From positions 19,272-83,271 of the forward strand of contig CAMNXA010000013.1 in the NCBI GenBank assembly GCA_946566685.1: a DNA stretch of 64,000 bases, written 5' to 3'. The number at the start of each line of letters is the position of its first letter. Position 1 is the stretch's first letter. The position numbers and the translations under genes are program-made. Under the pieces are notes generated by a model. That model made no database searches, was not told where the DNA came from, and saw only the letters and a program-made list of their open reading frames with translations. Of this stretch, positions 34,645 to 43,179 are shown in pieces. The stretch is from an uncultured Lachnospiraceae bacterium. Its GTDB lineage: Bacteria > Bacillota > Clostridia > Lachnospirales > Lachnospiraceae.

Positions 34645-36153
34645 ATGAGACGGTTGCTGAAGAATATGTGGCAGTCTTTGAAAATCAAACATAAGATTAA
34701 GTTCTACACGGATATTGTGCTTATCATTATCCTGCTGTCGATTTTTTTGGCTGCCTGGGCCATTAAATCCTCCCTGTTGGATTTTTCTGTGATCCTGAAA
34801 GACAATTCCCTGGTAAGCGACTTCGTACAGTGCATGGAGAAAGAAGCTGACCTGTTTGAAAACTATGCCAAGACAGGAACGGAGGACGTCTATCAGGAAC
34901 TGGAGGACGCGGTCAGGATTACGGCGCAGAAGGTGGCAGGGCTGCCTTATGATTATCAGGAAACAGGGGCGGACCGGTATGCCAAGACCTGGTCGATCCT
35001 GAATATGTACAGAGTCTATTGCGGCAGACGGGACGGGCTTCTGGCGATGGAGGAGAAGATATCGGATGATATCGGTTCTTTATATGAAGTTTACGAAATG
35101 CAAGGATATCTGCTCAGCTATTCCAATCAGTTGATGAGGATGACCCTGGAGGACGGTGTCAGCGCCTATGCCAGAAAGGTGAAGACGATCATATTTATTC
35201 CGGTAATATTGATTATCATAGAGTTGGTCTTCTTCCTGTGTATCCGAAAGATGTCAGAACTGATGAAGAGTTCCATTGTGGAGCCGGTAATGGACTTGGC
35301 GGAGGCTTCCCGCAAAATTGCGGAAAATGATTTTTTTATTGAGGATGTGAACTTACAGAGCCAGGATGAGATGGGGGAATTGGTACATGCGTTTAATAAG
35401 ATGAAGTATGCTACCGGGGAATATATCATGGCTTTGGAGGAAAAACGAAAGGCCCTCGATCTCTATCATGCGGAGGAAGTGGAAAAGCTGGAGATGGCGC
35501 GCAGACTGGATGCCATGGAACTGGATCTGTTGAAGAACCAGATCAATCCGCATTTTCTGTTTAATACCCTGAACGTGATCGGCGGCATGGCGGATCTGGA
35601 AGGGGCGCAGACTACGGAGGCTATGATACAGGCGCTCAGTTCCCTGTTTCGCTATAATCTGAAGACACCGGAGGAGAAGGTATCCCTGGCCAGAGAACTG
35701 AAAGTGATCAGGGACTATATGTTTATCCAGCAGAAGCGTTTTGGCAACAGGATCACCTATGCGATCGACTGCCAGACAGACGCAGAGTCTGTGGTGATAC
35801 CCACCTTTACCTTTCAGCCGCTGGTGGAGAATGCCATTATCCATGGGTTGTCCTGCAAGGAGGAGGGCGGTCATATCCTGATCCGGATCCGGGAAAACAG
35901 GAACAGGATATGTATCACTGTGGCCGACAACGGGATAGGAATGAGCCTTGCCGGTCTGCGGACGCTAAGGAACGGGCTGCGGCAGGATGAAACAGACAAA
36001 ACAGGATATCGGAACATAGGCCTTTCTAATATATACAAGAGGATTCATGCGATGTATGCGGATGGGGAGATGAGGATTCATAGCAGGGCTGGTGTTGGGA
36101 CGATCATCAGTATACGCATACCCGATGAGAGGGGAATTGGAATTGGAGAGTAA
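34645..36153 (+). CDS. YesM-type sensor histidine kinase
   Basis: A 502-residue sensor with two membrane segments (about 21-44 and 178-199) enclosing a roughly 130-residue external domain predicted to be helical. HAMP follows (about 200-255), then the His_kinase domain with N-Q-I-N-P-H-F-L-F-N (phosphorylated His303) and an ATPase domain (V-E-N-A-I-I-H-G, then D-N-G-I-G-M). Members of this class regulate carbohydrate uptake with a YesN-type regulator, here the overlapping next gene. The external domain is small, so it may sense through the DctP-like protein at 36961. Confidence 0.9.
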   Translation: MRRLLKNMWQSLKIKHKIKFYTDIVLIIILLSIFLAAWAIKSSLLDFSVILKDNSLVSDFVQCMEKEADLFENYAKTGTEDVYQELEDAVRITAQKVAGLPYDYQETGADRYAKTWSILNMYRVYCGRRDGLLAMEEKISDDIGSLYEVYEMQGYLLSYSNQLMRMTLEDGVSAYARKVKTIIFIPVILIIIELVFFLCIRKMSELMKSSIVEPVMDLAEASRKIAENDFFIEDVNLQSQDEMGELVHAFNKMKYATGEYIMALEEKRKALDLYHAEEVEKLEMARRLDAMELDLLKNQINPHFLFNTLNVIGGMADLEGAQTTEAMIQALSSLFRYNLKTPEEKVSLARELKVIRDYMFIQQKRFGNRITYAIDCQTDAESVVIPTFTFQPLVENAIIHGLSCKEEGGHILIRIRENRNRICITVADNGIGMSLAGLRTLRNGLRQDETDKTGYRNIGLSNIYKRIHAMYADGEMRIHSRAGVGTIISIRIPDERGIGIGE

Positions 36154-36922
36154 AAGATACCGTATTTTGATAGCAGATGATGAGCCGATAGAGAGAGCTG
36201 TGATCGGCAAGGCTGTGCGGAACTATTTTGGTGATGAGGTGGAAGTGTTTGAGGCGGTAAACGGCCGGGAAGCGATTGAAATCTTCCGGCGTGAGAACTG
36301 TCAGATTGCAGTACTCGATATCTCCATGCCTGGAATTGACGGCTTGGAGGCGGCGGAGGAAATCCGCAAGGAGAGTGAATCATGCAGCATCATCTTTTTG
36401 ACGGCATATGATGAGTTTGATTATGCGAAACGGGCGATTAAGGTGCGCGCGCTGGATTACCTGTTAAAACCCAGCACGAGAGAGGAACTGATCACGGTTC
36501 TGGAGGAAGCCATTCACCTGGCGGATCAGGAGGCGGCGGAAAGGGGACTGCCGGACAGTTCGCAGGAAAGCAAAGAAGACGATAAGCCGGAACCGATGAA
36601 AAACCAGCTTTTTACGGAATATATACGAGGTTATATAGAGACTCATTATATGGATGATATCAGTTTGCAGGACGTGGCGGCTCAGCTGCATTATTCCGAT
36701 GCCTATTTTTGCAGGTTCTTCAAGCAGAACTTCGACAAGAATTTCATTATGTACCTGTCGGAACTGCGCGTGGAGAAGGCCAAGGAACTGCTGGAAGATA
36801 TGACTATCAATGTGAAAGATATCAGCAACAAAGTGGGATTTCGGGATTCCAGTTATTTTACGAAGGTCTTTAAACGGATCACGGGCGTAACGCCGAGTGA
36901 ATACAGATATGGCCTGCTGTAG
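36125..36922 (+). CDS. YesN-type response regulator (receiver + AraC HTH)
   Basis: A 265-residue protein. The receiver domain is at about residues 11-130 with A-D-D-E near 17-20, phospho-acceptor Asp65 (A-V-L-D-I-S-M-P) and the conserved L-L-K-P-S. A flexible linker follows, then a C-terminal AraC-type double HTH (about 165-262) ending in G-V-T-P-S-E-Y-R. It overlaps the kinase gene by 29 bases. A TTG at 36143 with GAGGGG 8-9 bases upstream is an alternative start that would remove six residues. It probably activates the TRAP and uronate genes. Confidence 0.9.
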   Translation: MRGELELESKRYRILIADDEPIERAVIGKAVRNYFGDEVEVFEAVNGREAIEIFRRENCQIAVLDISMPGIDGLEAAEEIRKESESCSIIFLTAYDEFDYAKRAIKVRALDYLLKPSTREELITVLEEAIHLADQEAAERGLPDSSQESKEDDKPEPMKNQLFTEYIRGYIETHYMDDISLQDVAAQLHYSDAYFCRFFKQNFDKNFIMYLSELRVEKAKELLEDMTINVKDISNKVGFRDSSYFTKVFKRITGVTPSEYRYGLL

Positions 36923-36960
36923 AGGCGGAGGGCTGTTTACTGGGACGGTTGTCGGGGAGT

Positions 36961-38016
36961 ATGTCGATCGATATGGATGCGGAAAGCAGAAAAGGGAAAG
37001 GAAAGTGGATACTTGTCTGTGCTGTGGCGCTGGTGTTGTCTGCCGCAGGATTGATTCTCTTCTATTTTCAGGGGGACAGGGAGACGGTGCCGGAATATGT
37101 CTTTACTTATGCGGAAAACCAGACGCCGGATTATCCCACCACACTTGCCGGACTGCGGTTTGCGCAGCTGGTGGAGGAGCGGACGCAGGGAAGAATTCAG
37201 ATTCAGGTGCGTCCGGAAGGAATCATGGGTTCGGAGACGGAAGTGATCAGGCAGATGCAGTATGGCGGGATTGATTTTGCCAGAGTGTCGATTGCGCAGA
37301 TGTCGGATTTTATCCCGGAGATGAATGTGCTGCAACTGCCCTATCTCTATGAGGACTCTGCCCATATGTGGCGTGTCCTGGACGGGGAGATAGGCGACCG
37401 CTTTTTGCAGTATCCGGCGGAGTACGGACTGATCGGACTATCCTGGTATGATGCGGGAGCAAGAAGCCTGTACTGTTCCACCAGACCGATCCGGACGCTT
37501 GAGGATATGCAGGGCCTGCGCATCCGTGTGCAGGAAGCGGAGATGATGTCTGAGATGATGAATGCGCTGGGGGCAGTGGCGGTGCAGATTCCCTACGATC
37601 AGGTGTATGCGGCGCTGGAACGCAAACAGGTGGACGGCGCGGAAAACAACTGGTCCTCCTATGAGGCCATGCAGCATTATGAGGTAGCCGGATATTATAC
37701 GGTGGACGAGCATATCAGGATACCGGAAATGCAGATTTGTGCACAGCATACCTGGGAACTTTTGACAGGGACAGACAGGGAGATCATTCTGGAATGCGCC
37801 AGAGAGTCAGCCCTGTATGAGAGGGAACTTTGGACGGAACATGAGAGGGCAGCCAGGGAAAATGCCTTGCAGGGCCGGGTGGAAGAGATTTACCTTTCTG
37901 ATGCGGAAAAGGAAAAGTTCCAGGCGGCGATGGCTCCGATCTATCAGCAGTATTATGAAGAATTTGGAAAAGATATAGAAGAAATATTTGCCCAGGGCAC
38001 AAAAGGACGGGAATGA
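36961..38016 (+). CDS. Membrane-anchored DctP-like protein without lipobox
   Basis: A 351-residue DctP-family protein. Family motifs are clear (L-R-I-R-V-Q-E near residues 185-191, then Y-D-Q-V-Y-A-A-L-E-R-K-Q-V-D-G-A-E-N). It has no lipobox Cys; an uncleaved-looking membrane segment at about 17-36 should anchor it. No dctQM genes follow; instead it comes after the kinase and regulator, so a sensory role with the kinase is a reasonable inference. The alternative is a second binding protein for the same permease. GGGGAG is very close to the ATG, so a TTG at 36949 or the ATG at 36973 are alternatives. Confidence 0.82.
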   Translation: MSIDMDAESRKGKGKWILVCAVALVLSAAGLILFYFQGDRETVPEYVFTYAENQTPDYPTTLAGLRFAQLVEERTQGRIQIQVRPEGIMGSETEVIRQMQYGGIDFARVSIAQMSDFIPEMNVLQLPYLYEDSAHMWRVLDGEIGDRFLQYPAEYGLIGLSWYDAGARSLYCSTRPIRTLEDMQGLRIRVQEAEMMSEMMNALGAVAVQIPYDQVYAALERKQVDGAENNWSSYEAMQHYEVAGYYTVDEHIRIPEMQICAQHTWELLTGTDREIILECARESALYERELWTEHERAARENALQGRVEEIYLSDAEKEKFQAAMAPIYQQYYEEFGKDIEEIFAQGTKGRE

Positions 38017-38017
38017 C

Positions 38018-39199
38018 ATGCAGCTTAAGACAACAGAGGAAAAGAAACAACTATTATATACCTATCTGGCATTTATGCTAAACGGCATATTGGCTTTGTC
38101 CATTGGATCTTTATTACCGTTTATCAGGGAGACCAGGGGATTGAATTATGCCTTTGCAGGGCTGCTTGTGAGCCTGCATTCCGTGGGAAATCTGTTCTCC
38201 AGCTTTGCATCGGGAACCCTGTCCGTGTTTATCGGCAGGAAAAAGAGTATTTTGTTATTCAATGCCTGCTATGCGCTGTCCTACATACTGATCATCTTTG
38301 GCGGGAATAACTATGTGCTGGCGGCGGCTTATCTGATGACGGGAATGGCGAGAGGCGCATCCAGTAACTTTGGCAACTATACGGTCAATAATCTGGCGCC
38401 CGGCAGGGCCGGTGTATTAAACGGACTGCATGCCATGTTTTCCATCGGTGCCTTCTCTTTCCCCATCATTCTGACGGTATTAACGAGAACAGATGCAGAT
38501 AAATGGATCTATGCCTGCTATTTTATCGTGGTGATGGGAGTCTTAAGCTGGCTGTTATATTTTATGATTCCAGATCCGGAGGCACATTCGGGTGCATCGG
38601 GAAAAGATGGTGATAAGAGCAAAGAGAATGGCCTGGGATTTTTCCGGGAACCGATTTTTTATCTGTGTACCTTTACCCTGTTCTTTTATCTGTGCGCAGA
38701 GCAGGGGGTGATCGGCTGGCTGATCACCTACTTTGAGGATACAGGACTTCTCAGTGCGGCTTTGTCACAGCTGATGGCCAGTGTGCTGTGGGTTATGATG
38801 CTGGCGGGGCGTCTCACGGCGGCGTGGCTGTCGGAGAAGGTCAGGAAGGAACGGCTTTTGCTGATTATGGCGATAGGATTTGTCTGTTTCTTCTTTTGGC
38901 TGTTATTTTGCAGAGACACCGTGTTGATCGTGATCGGTATCATGGGCTTTGGTTATAGTATGGCGGGAATATATCCGACAACCGTGTCATTTTGCGGCGG
39001 ACTGATTCAGAAGTATGCTATGGCGTGGAGTTTCATCCTCACAACGGCAAGTTTTGGTTCTATCCTGATGCCGATGATCATTGGCCGGATTGCGGAGAGC
39101 GCGGGGATTGCCTATGGGATGAGTTCCATTGTGGTGGTGGTAGTGATTGATTTGTTGTTGATTTTGGGGTTGAATATATATAAAAGGAGGTTCGTATGA
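38018..39199 (+). CDS. MFS transporter
   Basis: A 393-residue major facilitator with about 12 membrane segments and an MFS signature-like G-R-K-K-S near residues 70-74 after the second segment. It lies between the DctP-like gene and the KdgF-like gene, overlapping the latter by 4 bases (ATGA), so it is probably part of the uronate operon and takes up a sugar acid or oligo-uronide, or exports an overflow product. The start at 38018 has GGACGGGA 5-6 bases upstream; the TTG at 37988 would overlap the previous gene. Confidence 0.85.
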   Translation: MQLKTTEEKKQLLYTYLAFMLNGILALSIGSLLPFIRETRGLNYAFAGLLVSLHSVGNLFSSFASGTLSVFIGRKKSILLFNACYALSYILIIFGGNNYVLAAAYLMTGMARGASSNFGNYTVNNLAPGRAGVLNGLHAMFSIGAFSFPIILTVLTRTDADKWIYACYFIVVMGVLSWLLYFMIPDPEAHSGASGKDGDKSKENGLGFFREPIFYLCTFTLFFYLCAEQGVIGWLITYFEDTGLLSAALSQLMASVLWVMMLAGRLTAAWLSEKVRKERLLLIMAIGFVCFFFWLLFCRDTVLIVIGIMGFGYSMAGIYPTTVSFCGGLIQKYAMAWSFILTTASFGSILMPMIIGRIAESAGIAYGMSSIVVVVVIDLLLILGLNIYKRRFV

Positions 39200-39537
39200 A
39201 GACAGAGAAAGATAACATCTGGAATTTTTATGAGGACATTGACGGGGAAGCCGCAGGGGAGGGCGTGGTGCGCCGGGTATTATCCTATACGGATGAACTG
39301 ATGGTGGTGGAGAATCATTTTCAGAAAGGCGCAGTGGGAGCCCTGCACCATCATCCCCATACCCAGATCACCTATGTGGTCAGCGGGCAGTTTGAGTTTG
39401 AGATTGCCGGGGAGAAAAAGATTGTGAAGGCCGGGGACAGTATGTTAAAGAAGGACGGGATTGTGCATGGCTGTGTCTGCCTGGAGGAAGGCGTTCTGCT
39501 GGACGTGTTCGCTCCGATGAGAAAGGATTTTGTATAA
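39196..39537 (+). CDS. kdgF: KdgF-like cupin (unsaturated uronate conversion)
   Basis: A 113-residue single-cupin protein. It has the metal-binding motif H-H-H-P-H-T-Q near residues 51-57 and a second-motif His at I-V-H-G-C-V, and closes with L-L-D-V-F-A-P-M-R-K-D-F, which closely matches KdgF. KdgF opens 4,5-unsaturated uronates released by pectin or alginate lyases to the linear keto form. Translation is coupled to the MFS gene through ATGA, with GGAGG upstream. No lyase is encoded in the window, so unsaturated products would have to be imported or made elsewhere. Confidence 0.75.
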   Translation: MKTEKDNIWNFYEDIDGEAAGEGVVRRVLSYTDELMVVENHFQKGAVGALHHHPHTQITYVVSGQFEFEIAGEKKIVKAGDSMLKKDGIVHGCVCLEEGVLLDVFAPMRKDFV

Positions 39538-39584
39538 AATTATTGCTACAATAACTAAATTATAGGAAAAGGAGAGAGTGCTTT

Positions 39585-40652
39585 ATGGAAATGACATTAC
39601 GCTGGTATGGGAGTAAAACGGATTCTGTGACATTACAGCAGATCAGGCAGATTCCGGGAGTGAAAGGGGTTATCACGACTCTGTATGAGACGGCGCCGGG
39701 CGATGAGTGGGAACTGGATCAGATCCGCGCGCTGAAAGCTGAGGTGGAGGAAGCGGGGCTGCATATCGCAGGGATTGAGAGTGTGAATATTCACGATGCG
39801 ATCAAGATTGGTTCTGCGGACAGGGAACAGTATATTGAGAATTATATTAAGACGCTGGAAAAACTCGGACAGGAAGATATCCATATGGTGTGCTATAATT
39901 TCATGCCGGTGTTTGACTGGACAAGGACGGAACTTGCCAGAAAACGTCCCGATGGCTCCACGGTGCTTGCTTATCATCAGGAGACCGTTGACAATCTGGA
40001 TCCGGAGAAGATGTTTGATTCTATCGCCGGGGATACCAACGGCTATGTGATGCCGGGCTGGGAGCCGGAGAGAATGGAGAAGATTAAGGAATTGTTCCGG
40101 CTGTATCAGGATGTGGATGAGGAGAAGCTGTTTGCCAATCTGAAATACTTCCTGGAAGCGATCATGCCGGTATGCGATAAGTATGATATTAATATGGCAA
40201 TCCACCCGGATGATCCGGCCTGGAGCGTGTTCGGCCTGCCGCGTATCATCACCAACCTGCCTAACATCCAGCGGATGATGAAGATGGTGGACAATAAACA
40301 TAACGGCGTTACTTTCTGTTCCGGTTCCTATGGCACCAATCCGGACAATGACCTGCCGGGGATGATCCGTGCCCTGGAGGGAAGAGTGCATTTTGCCCAT
40401 GTGCGCAATTTACAGCACAATTACCCGGGTGACTTCGAGGAAGCCGCACATCTGTCCGCAGATGGAAGTTTTGATATGTATGAGATTATGAAGGCATTAT
40501 ATGATATCGGTTTTGACGGCCCGATCCGGCCCGATCACGGACGTATGATCTGGGGTGAGGTGGCGATGCCCGGCTATGGATTGTATGATAGAGCGTTGGG
40601 GGCGACCTATTTGAATGGTCTGTGGGAAGCGATTGAGAAGTCTAATAGATAG
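39585..40652 (+). CDS. uxuA: Mannonate dehydratase
   Basis: A 355-residue UxuA enzyme converting D-mannonate to 2-keto-3-deoxygluconate. The protein begins MEMTLRWYG as usual. Metal and substrate residues are visible in I-H-P-D-D-P-A-W (about 206-213), F-C-S-G-S-Y-G, H-F-A-H-V-R-N, and the C-terminal R-P-D-H-G-R-M-I-W-G. Length matches the family. It is followed 15 bases later by uxuB, the enzyme that makes its substrate. Confidence 0.96.
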   Translation: MEMTLRWYGSKTDSVTLQQIRQIPGVKGVITTLYETAPGDEWELDQIRALKAEVEEAGLHIAGIESVNIHDAIKIGSADREQYIENYIKTLEKLGQEDIHMVCYNFMPVFDWTRTELARKRPDGSTVLAYHQETVDNLDPEKMFDSIAGDTNGYVMPGWEPERMEKIKELFRLYQDVDEEKLFANLKYFLEAIMPVCDKYDINMAIHPDDPAWSVFGLPRIITNLPNIQRMMKMVDNKHNGVTFCSGSYGTNPDNDLPGMIRALEGRVHFAHVRNLQHNYPGDFEEAAHLSADGSFDMYEIMKALYDIGFDGPIRPDHGRMIWGEVAMPGYGLYDRALGATYLNGLWEAIEKSNR

Positions 40653-40667
40653 AAGGGAGAACAGATA

Positions 40668-42278
40668 ATGAGATTAAATAAAGAAGGCCTTCAGGAGCGC
40701 GGGGCATGGGAGAACGCCGGATATCATGTACCGGCTTATGACAGGGAAGCGATCACGGAGAATACCAGGCAGAAACCGGAGTGGATTCATTTTGGCGCAG
40801 GCAATATCTTCCGCGCCTTTCAGGCCAATCTGATGCAGCAGCTGCTGGAGGAAGGCAAGAGCGAGACAGGACTTATTGTGGCGGAAGGTTTTGACTATGA
40901 GATTATTGAGAAGATGTACCGCCCCCACGATGATTACAGCATCCTTGTCACCTTGAAGAGCAATGGGGAAGTGGAGAAGACGGTGATCGGCAGTATCGTG
41001 GAGTCCCTGATCCTGGACAGCGAGAACGATGCGGAATTTAATCGGTTGAAAGAGATTTTTGCGGCACCCTCCTTGCAGATGGCCAGCTTTACGATTACGG
41101 AGAAGGGATACAGCCTGGTGGACGGCAAGGGCGAGATGCTTGCGGCCATCAAACAGGACATGGAAGCAGGGCCGGAGAAACCGGGCAGTTATCTGGGCAA
41201 GGTCTGCGCTTTGGTGTATGAGCGGTACCAGAAAGGGGAACTGCCGCTTGCCCTGGTGAGTATGGACAACTGTTCCCATAACGGAGATAAGCTGAAAGCG
41301 GCGGTACTTGCTTTTGCAGAAGCCTGGACAAAGGCAGGGAAAGCGGAAGCAGGGTTCCTGGACTATGTCAATGATGCGTCCAAACTTTCCTTCCCCTGGA
41401 GTATGATCGATAAGATTACGCCCCGTCCCGATCCGAAGGTAGAAGCTATCCTGGAGGCGGATCAGATAGAGGGATTGGAAAAAGCTGTGACCAGCAAGAA
41501 TACCTGGGTGGCGCCCTTTGTGAACGCAGAAGAATGTCAGTATCTGGTGATTGAGGATGCCTTCCCTAACGGTAGACCAAAGCTAGAAGAAACGGGTGTT
41601 ATTTTTACCGCCAGGGAGACCGTGGATAAGGTGGAGAAGATGAAGGTATGTACCTGCCTGAATCCTTTGCACACCACGCTGGCAGTATTTGGATGTCTGC
41701 TGGGTTATGAACTGATTTCCGAGGAAATGAAGAATCCTGCCCTGAAACGGCTGGTGGAGCGCATCGGCTATCAGGAGGGACTGCCGGTGGTAGTCAATCC
41801 GGGTATCTTAAGTCCGGAGAAATTTATCGATGAGGTGCTGGGACTGCGGATTCCCAATCCGTTCATGCCGGATACGCCCCAGAGAATCGCCACGGACACT
41901 TCCCAGAAGCTGCCGATCCGTTTCGGAGAGACCATCAAGGCATACCAGGCGGCGGACAATCTGTCTGTAGACGCTTTGGAGGGAATCCCCTTTGTATTTG
42001 CGGGCTGGCTGAGATACCTGATGGGCGTGGATGATCAGGGCAATGCCTTTACGCCGAGTCCCGATCCGTTATTGGAGACGCTGATGCCGCTGTTGGCGGA
42101 TGTGAAGCTGGGAGAGCCCTGTGATGTGAAAGCGGTGATTACACCGATTTTACAGCGGGCGGATATCTTCGGTGTAGATCTGACCCAGTCCGTATTGGGA
42201 GAGAAAGTAGTTGCTTTATTTACGGAAATGATACAGGGGCCGGGCGCGGTAGCGGCGCTGTTGGAGAAGAACTTCTAA
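40668..42278 (+). CDS. uxuB: Fructuronate reductase (mannitol dehydrogenase family)
   Basis: A 536-residue polyol dehydrogenase-family enzyme. An N-terminal NAD-binding region (W-I-H-F-G-A-G-N-I-F-R near 38-48) and the C-terminal helical domain with K-x-x-x-C-L-N-P-L-H-T (about 324-334) are clear. Next to uxuA this is very likely D-fructuronate reductase, making D-mannonate. Tagaturonate reductase is the alternative, but that role is better filled by the gene at 51473. It ends the plus-strand uronate operon, followed by a hairpin at 42335. Confidence 0.9.
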   Translation: MRLNKEGLQERGAWENAGYHVPAYDREAITENTRQKPEWIHFGAGNIFRAFQANLMQQLLEEGKSETGLIVAEGFDYEIIEKMYRPHDDYSILVTLKSNGEVEKTVIGSIVESLILDSENDAEFNRLKEIFAAPSLQMASFTITEKGYSLVDGKGEMLAAIKQDMEAGPEKPGSYLGKVCALVYERYQKGELPLALVSMDNCSHNGDKLKAAVLAFAEAWTKAGKAEAGFLDYVNDASKLSFPWSMIDKITPRPDPKVEAILEADQIEGLEKAVTSKNTWVAPFVNAEECQYLVIEDAFPNGRPKLEETGVIFTARETVDKVEKMKVCTCLNPLHTTLAVFGCLLGYELISEEMKNPALKRLVERIGYQEGLPVVVNPGILSPEKFIDEVLGLRIPNPFMPDTPQRIATDTSQKLPIRFGETIKAYQAADNLSVDALEGIPFVFAGWLRYLMGVDDQGNAFTPSPDPLLETLMPLLADVKLGEPCDVKAVITPILQRADIFGVDLTQSVLGEKVVALFTEMIQGPGAVAALLEKNF

Positions 42279-42334
42279 GACGACAGAAGCTGCTGACCGG
42301 ATTGAGATGTTGATTAAGAGACGTTGATTATAAA

Positions 42335-42374
42335 AAGAGGCTGTGCAGGGGTTTTGGATTCTGTGCAGCCTCTT
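42335..42374. terminator. Hairpin after uxuB
   Basis: Arms AAGAGGCTG and CAGCCTCTT with further pairing (CAG/CTG) and one two-base mismatch. The T-tract is on the minus-strand side (TTTTTATAA), so on the plus strand it may be a weak terminator or a 3' stabiliser. Confidence 0.5.
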
Positions 42375-42482
42375 CATCTGTAATTTCTTCCAGTTATAAA
42401 ATAGCCTTTATTTTTCCTGTTTCTTCACTTTATGACATATATTAAAATTTTCATCATACTGCATATTTTTATAGTTATTTTG

Positions 42483-42500
42483 GCATAATTATGCTATAAT
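42483..42500 (+). promoter_or_regulatory. Palindromic operator and -10 box of the antitoxin gene
   Basis: A perfect 12 bp palindrome GCATAATTATGC (42483-42494) abuts the -10 box TATAAT (42495-42500). No good -35 is seen. This is the expected site for autoregulation by a Phd/YefM-type antitoxin. Confidence 0.6.
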
Positions 42501-42526
42501 TGCGTCAAAGAAAGGAGTGAAGCATT

Positions 42527-42790
42527 ATGCCACTTATTATGCCGATTAAGGATTTACGCAATACAACCGAGATTTCTAATATTGCACACAAGGAACAGGA
42601 ACCTATTTTTATTACCAAAAACGGATATAGCGATTTGGTTGTGATGAGTAGTGAATTATACGATAAATTTGCAAGAATGAACCGGATCGACCAGGCAATC
42701 TTTGAATCTGAGCAAGAAATTGCTAACGGAGCAGAAGCAGTTGACGCAGAAATAGTTTTTGCAGAATTGGAGAAAAAACATTTTGGATAA
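42527..42790 (+). CDS. Phd/YefM-type antitoxin
   Basis: An 87-residue protein with the antitoxin pattern I-K-D-L-R-N-T-T-E-I-S near residues 5-15 and E-P-I-F-I-T-K-N-G-Y-S-D-L-V-V-M-S near 24-40. The N-terminal domain binds DNA, and the C-terminal acidic tail normally wraps the toxin. AAAGGAG precedes the start. The toxin gene overlapping its 3' end is deleted internally, so this is an orphan antitoxin that may still bind its operator or neutralise toxins encoded elsewhere. Confidence 0.88.
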   Translation: MPLIMPIKDLRNTTEISNIAHKEQEPIFITKNGYSDLVVMSSELYDKFARMNRIDQAIFESEQEIANGAEAVDAEIVFAELEKKHFG

Positions 42791-42954
42791 ATACAAGGTA
42801 AAAGTCAACCCCAGAGCAATCTGTGAATTAGACCATATTTACGAATATGCTACCGCCAGTTACGATTGATAATTATATCGCCATTTTCCGCATTGATGAA
42901 CCATGCAAAACGGTTTATGTAGTAACGATACAGTATCAAGGGAGAAATCTATAA
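42783..42954 (+). pseudogene. RelE/ParE-type toxin remnant with internal deletion
   Basis: The frame from the TTG at 42783 overlaps the antitoxin end by 8 bases and encodes a toxin-like N-terminus (MDKYKVKVNPRA, then L-D-x-I-Y-E-Y-A), then stops at 42867-42869. The +1 frame from 42868 encodes a RelE/ParE C-terminus (DNYIAIFRIDE, then V-Y-V-V-T-I-Q-Y) to a stop at 42952-42954. About 56 residues remain of a family usually near 95-105, so the middle third is missing and the frame is broken. Confidence 0.85.
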
Positions 42955-42957
42955 GAC

Positions 42958-43000
42958 AAAAGGCTGTTTGGAAATCGTTATTTTCCGACAGCCTCTTTTA
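42958..43000 (+). terminator. Terminator after the toxin remnant
   Basis: A stem AGGCTGT/ACAGCCT with an inner GGAAA/TTTCC pair, followed by CTTTTAG. Confidence 0.65.
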
Positions 43001-43097
43001 GTGTAACATCAGGATGCCTGGTGAAGGCTGTCACCCTGGCGTAGATATGAAAAGGAACAAGAGACATGGTACAAATGAACTTATATTAAATAGCGTA

Positions 43098-43126
43098 TTG
43101 ACAGTTGACTTAGAAAAGAATATAGT
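43098..43126 (+). promoter_or_regulatory. Promoter of the blaI-like operon
   Basis: Consensus TTGACA (43098-43103), exactly 17 bases, then TATAGT (43121-43126). The predicted start of transcription falls on the palindromic operator that follows. Confidence 0.8.
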
Positions 43127-43131
43127 TTAAG

Positions 43132-43150
43132 TGATTACAGAATGTAATCA
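43132..43150 (+). promoter_or_regulatory. BlaI-type operator
   Basis: A perfect inverted repeat TGATTACA-GAA-TGTAATCA. The TACA/TGTA core matches known BlaI/MecI operators. It lies at about +1 to +20, so the encoded repressor would block its own transcription. Confidence 0.78.
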
Positions 43151-43179
43151 TCAGTATGATGAGGAAATAAGGAGAAGGC

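Noticed and set aside
42868..42954. A separate small gene after the antitoxin
   Set aside because: It has no start codon or ribosome site and matches the C-terminus of a RelE/ParE toxin, so it is part of the deleted toxin gene.
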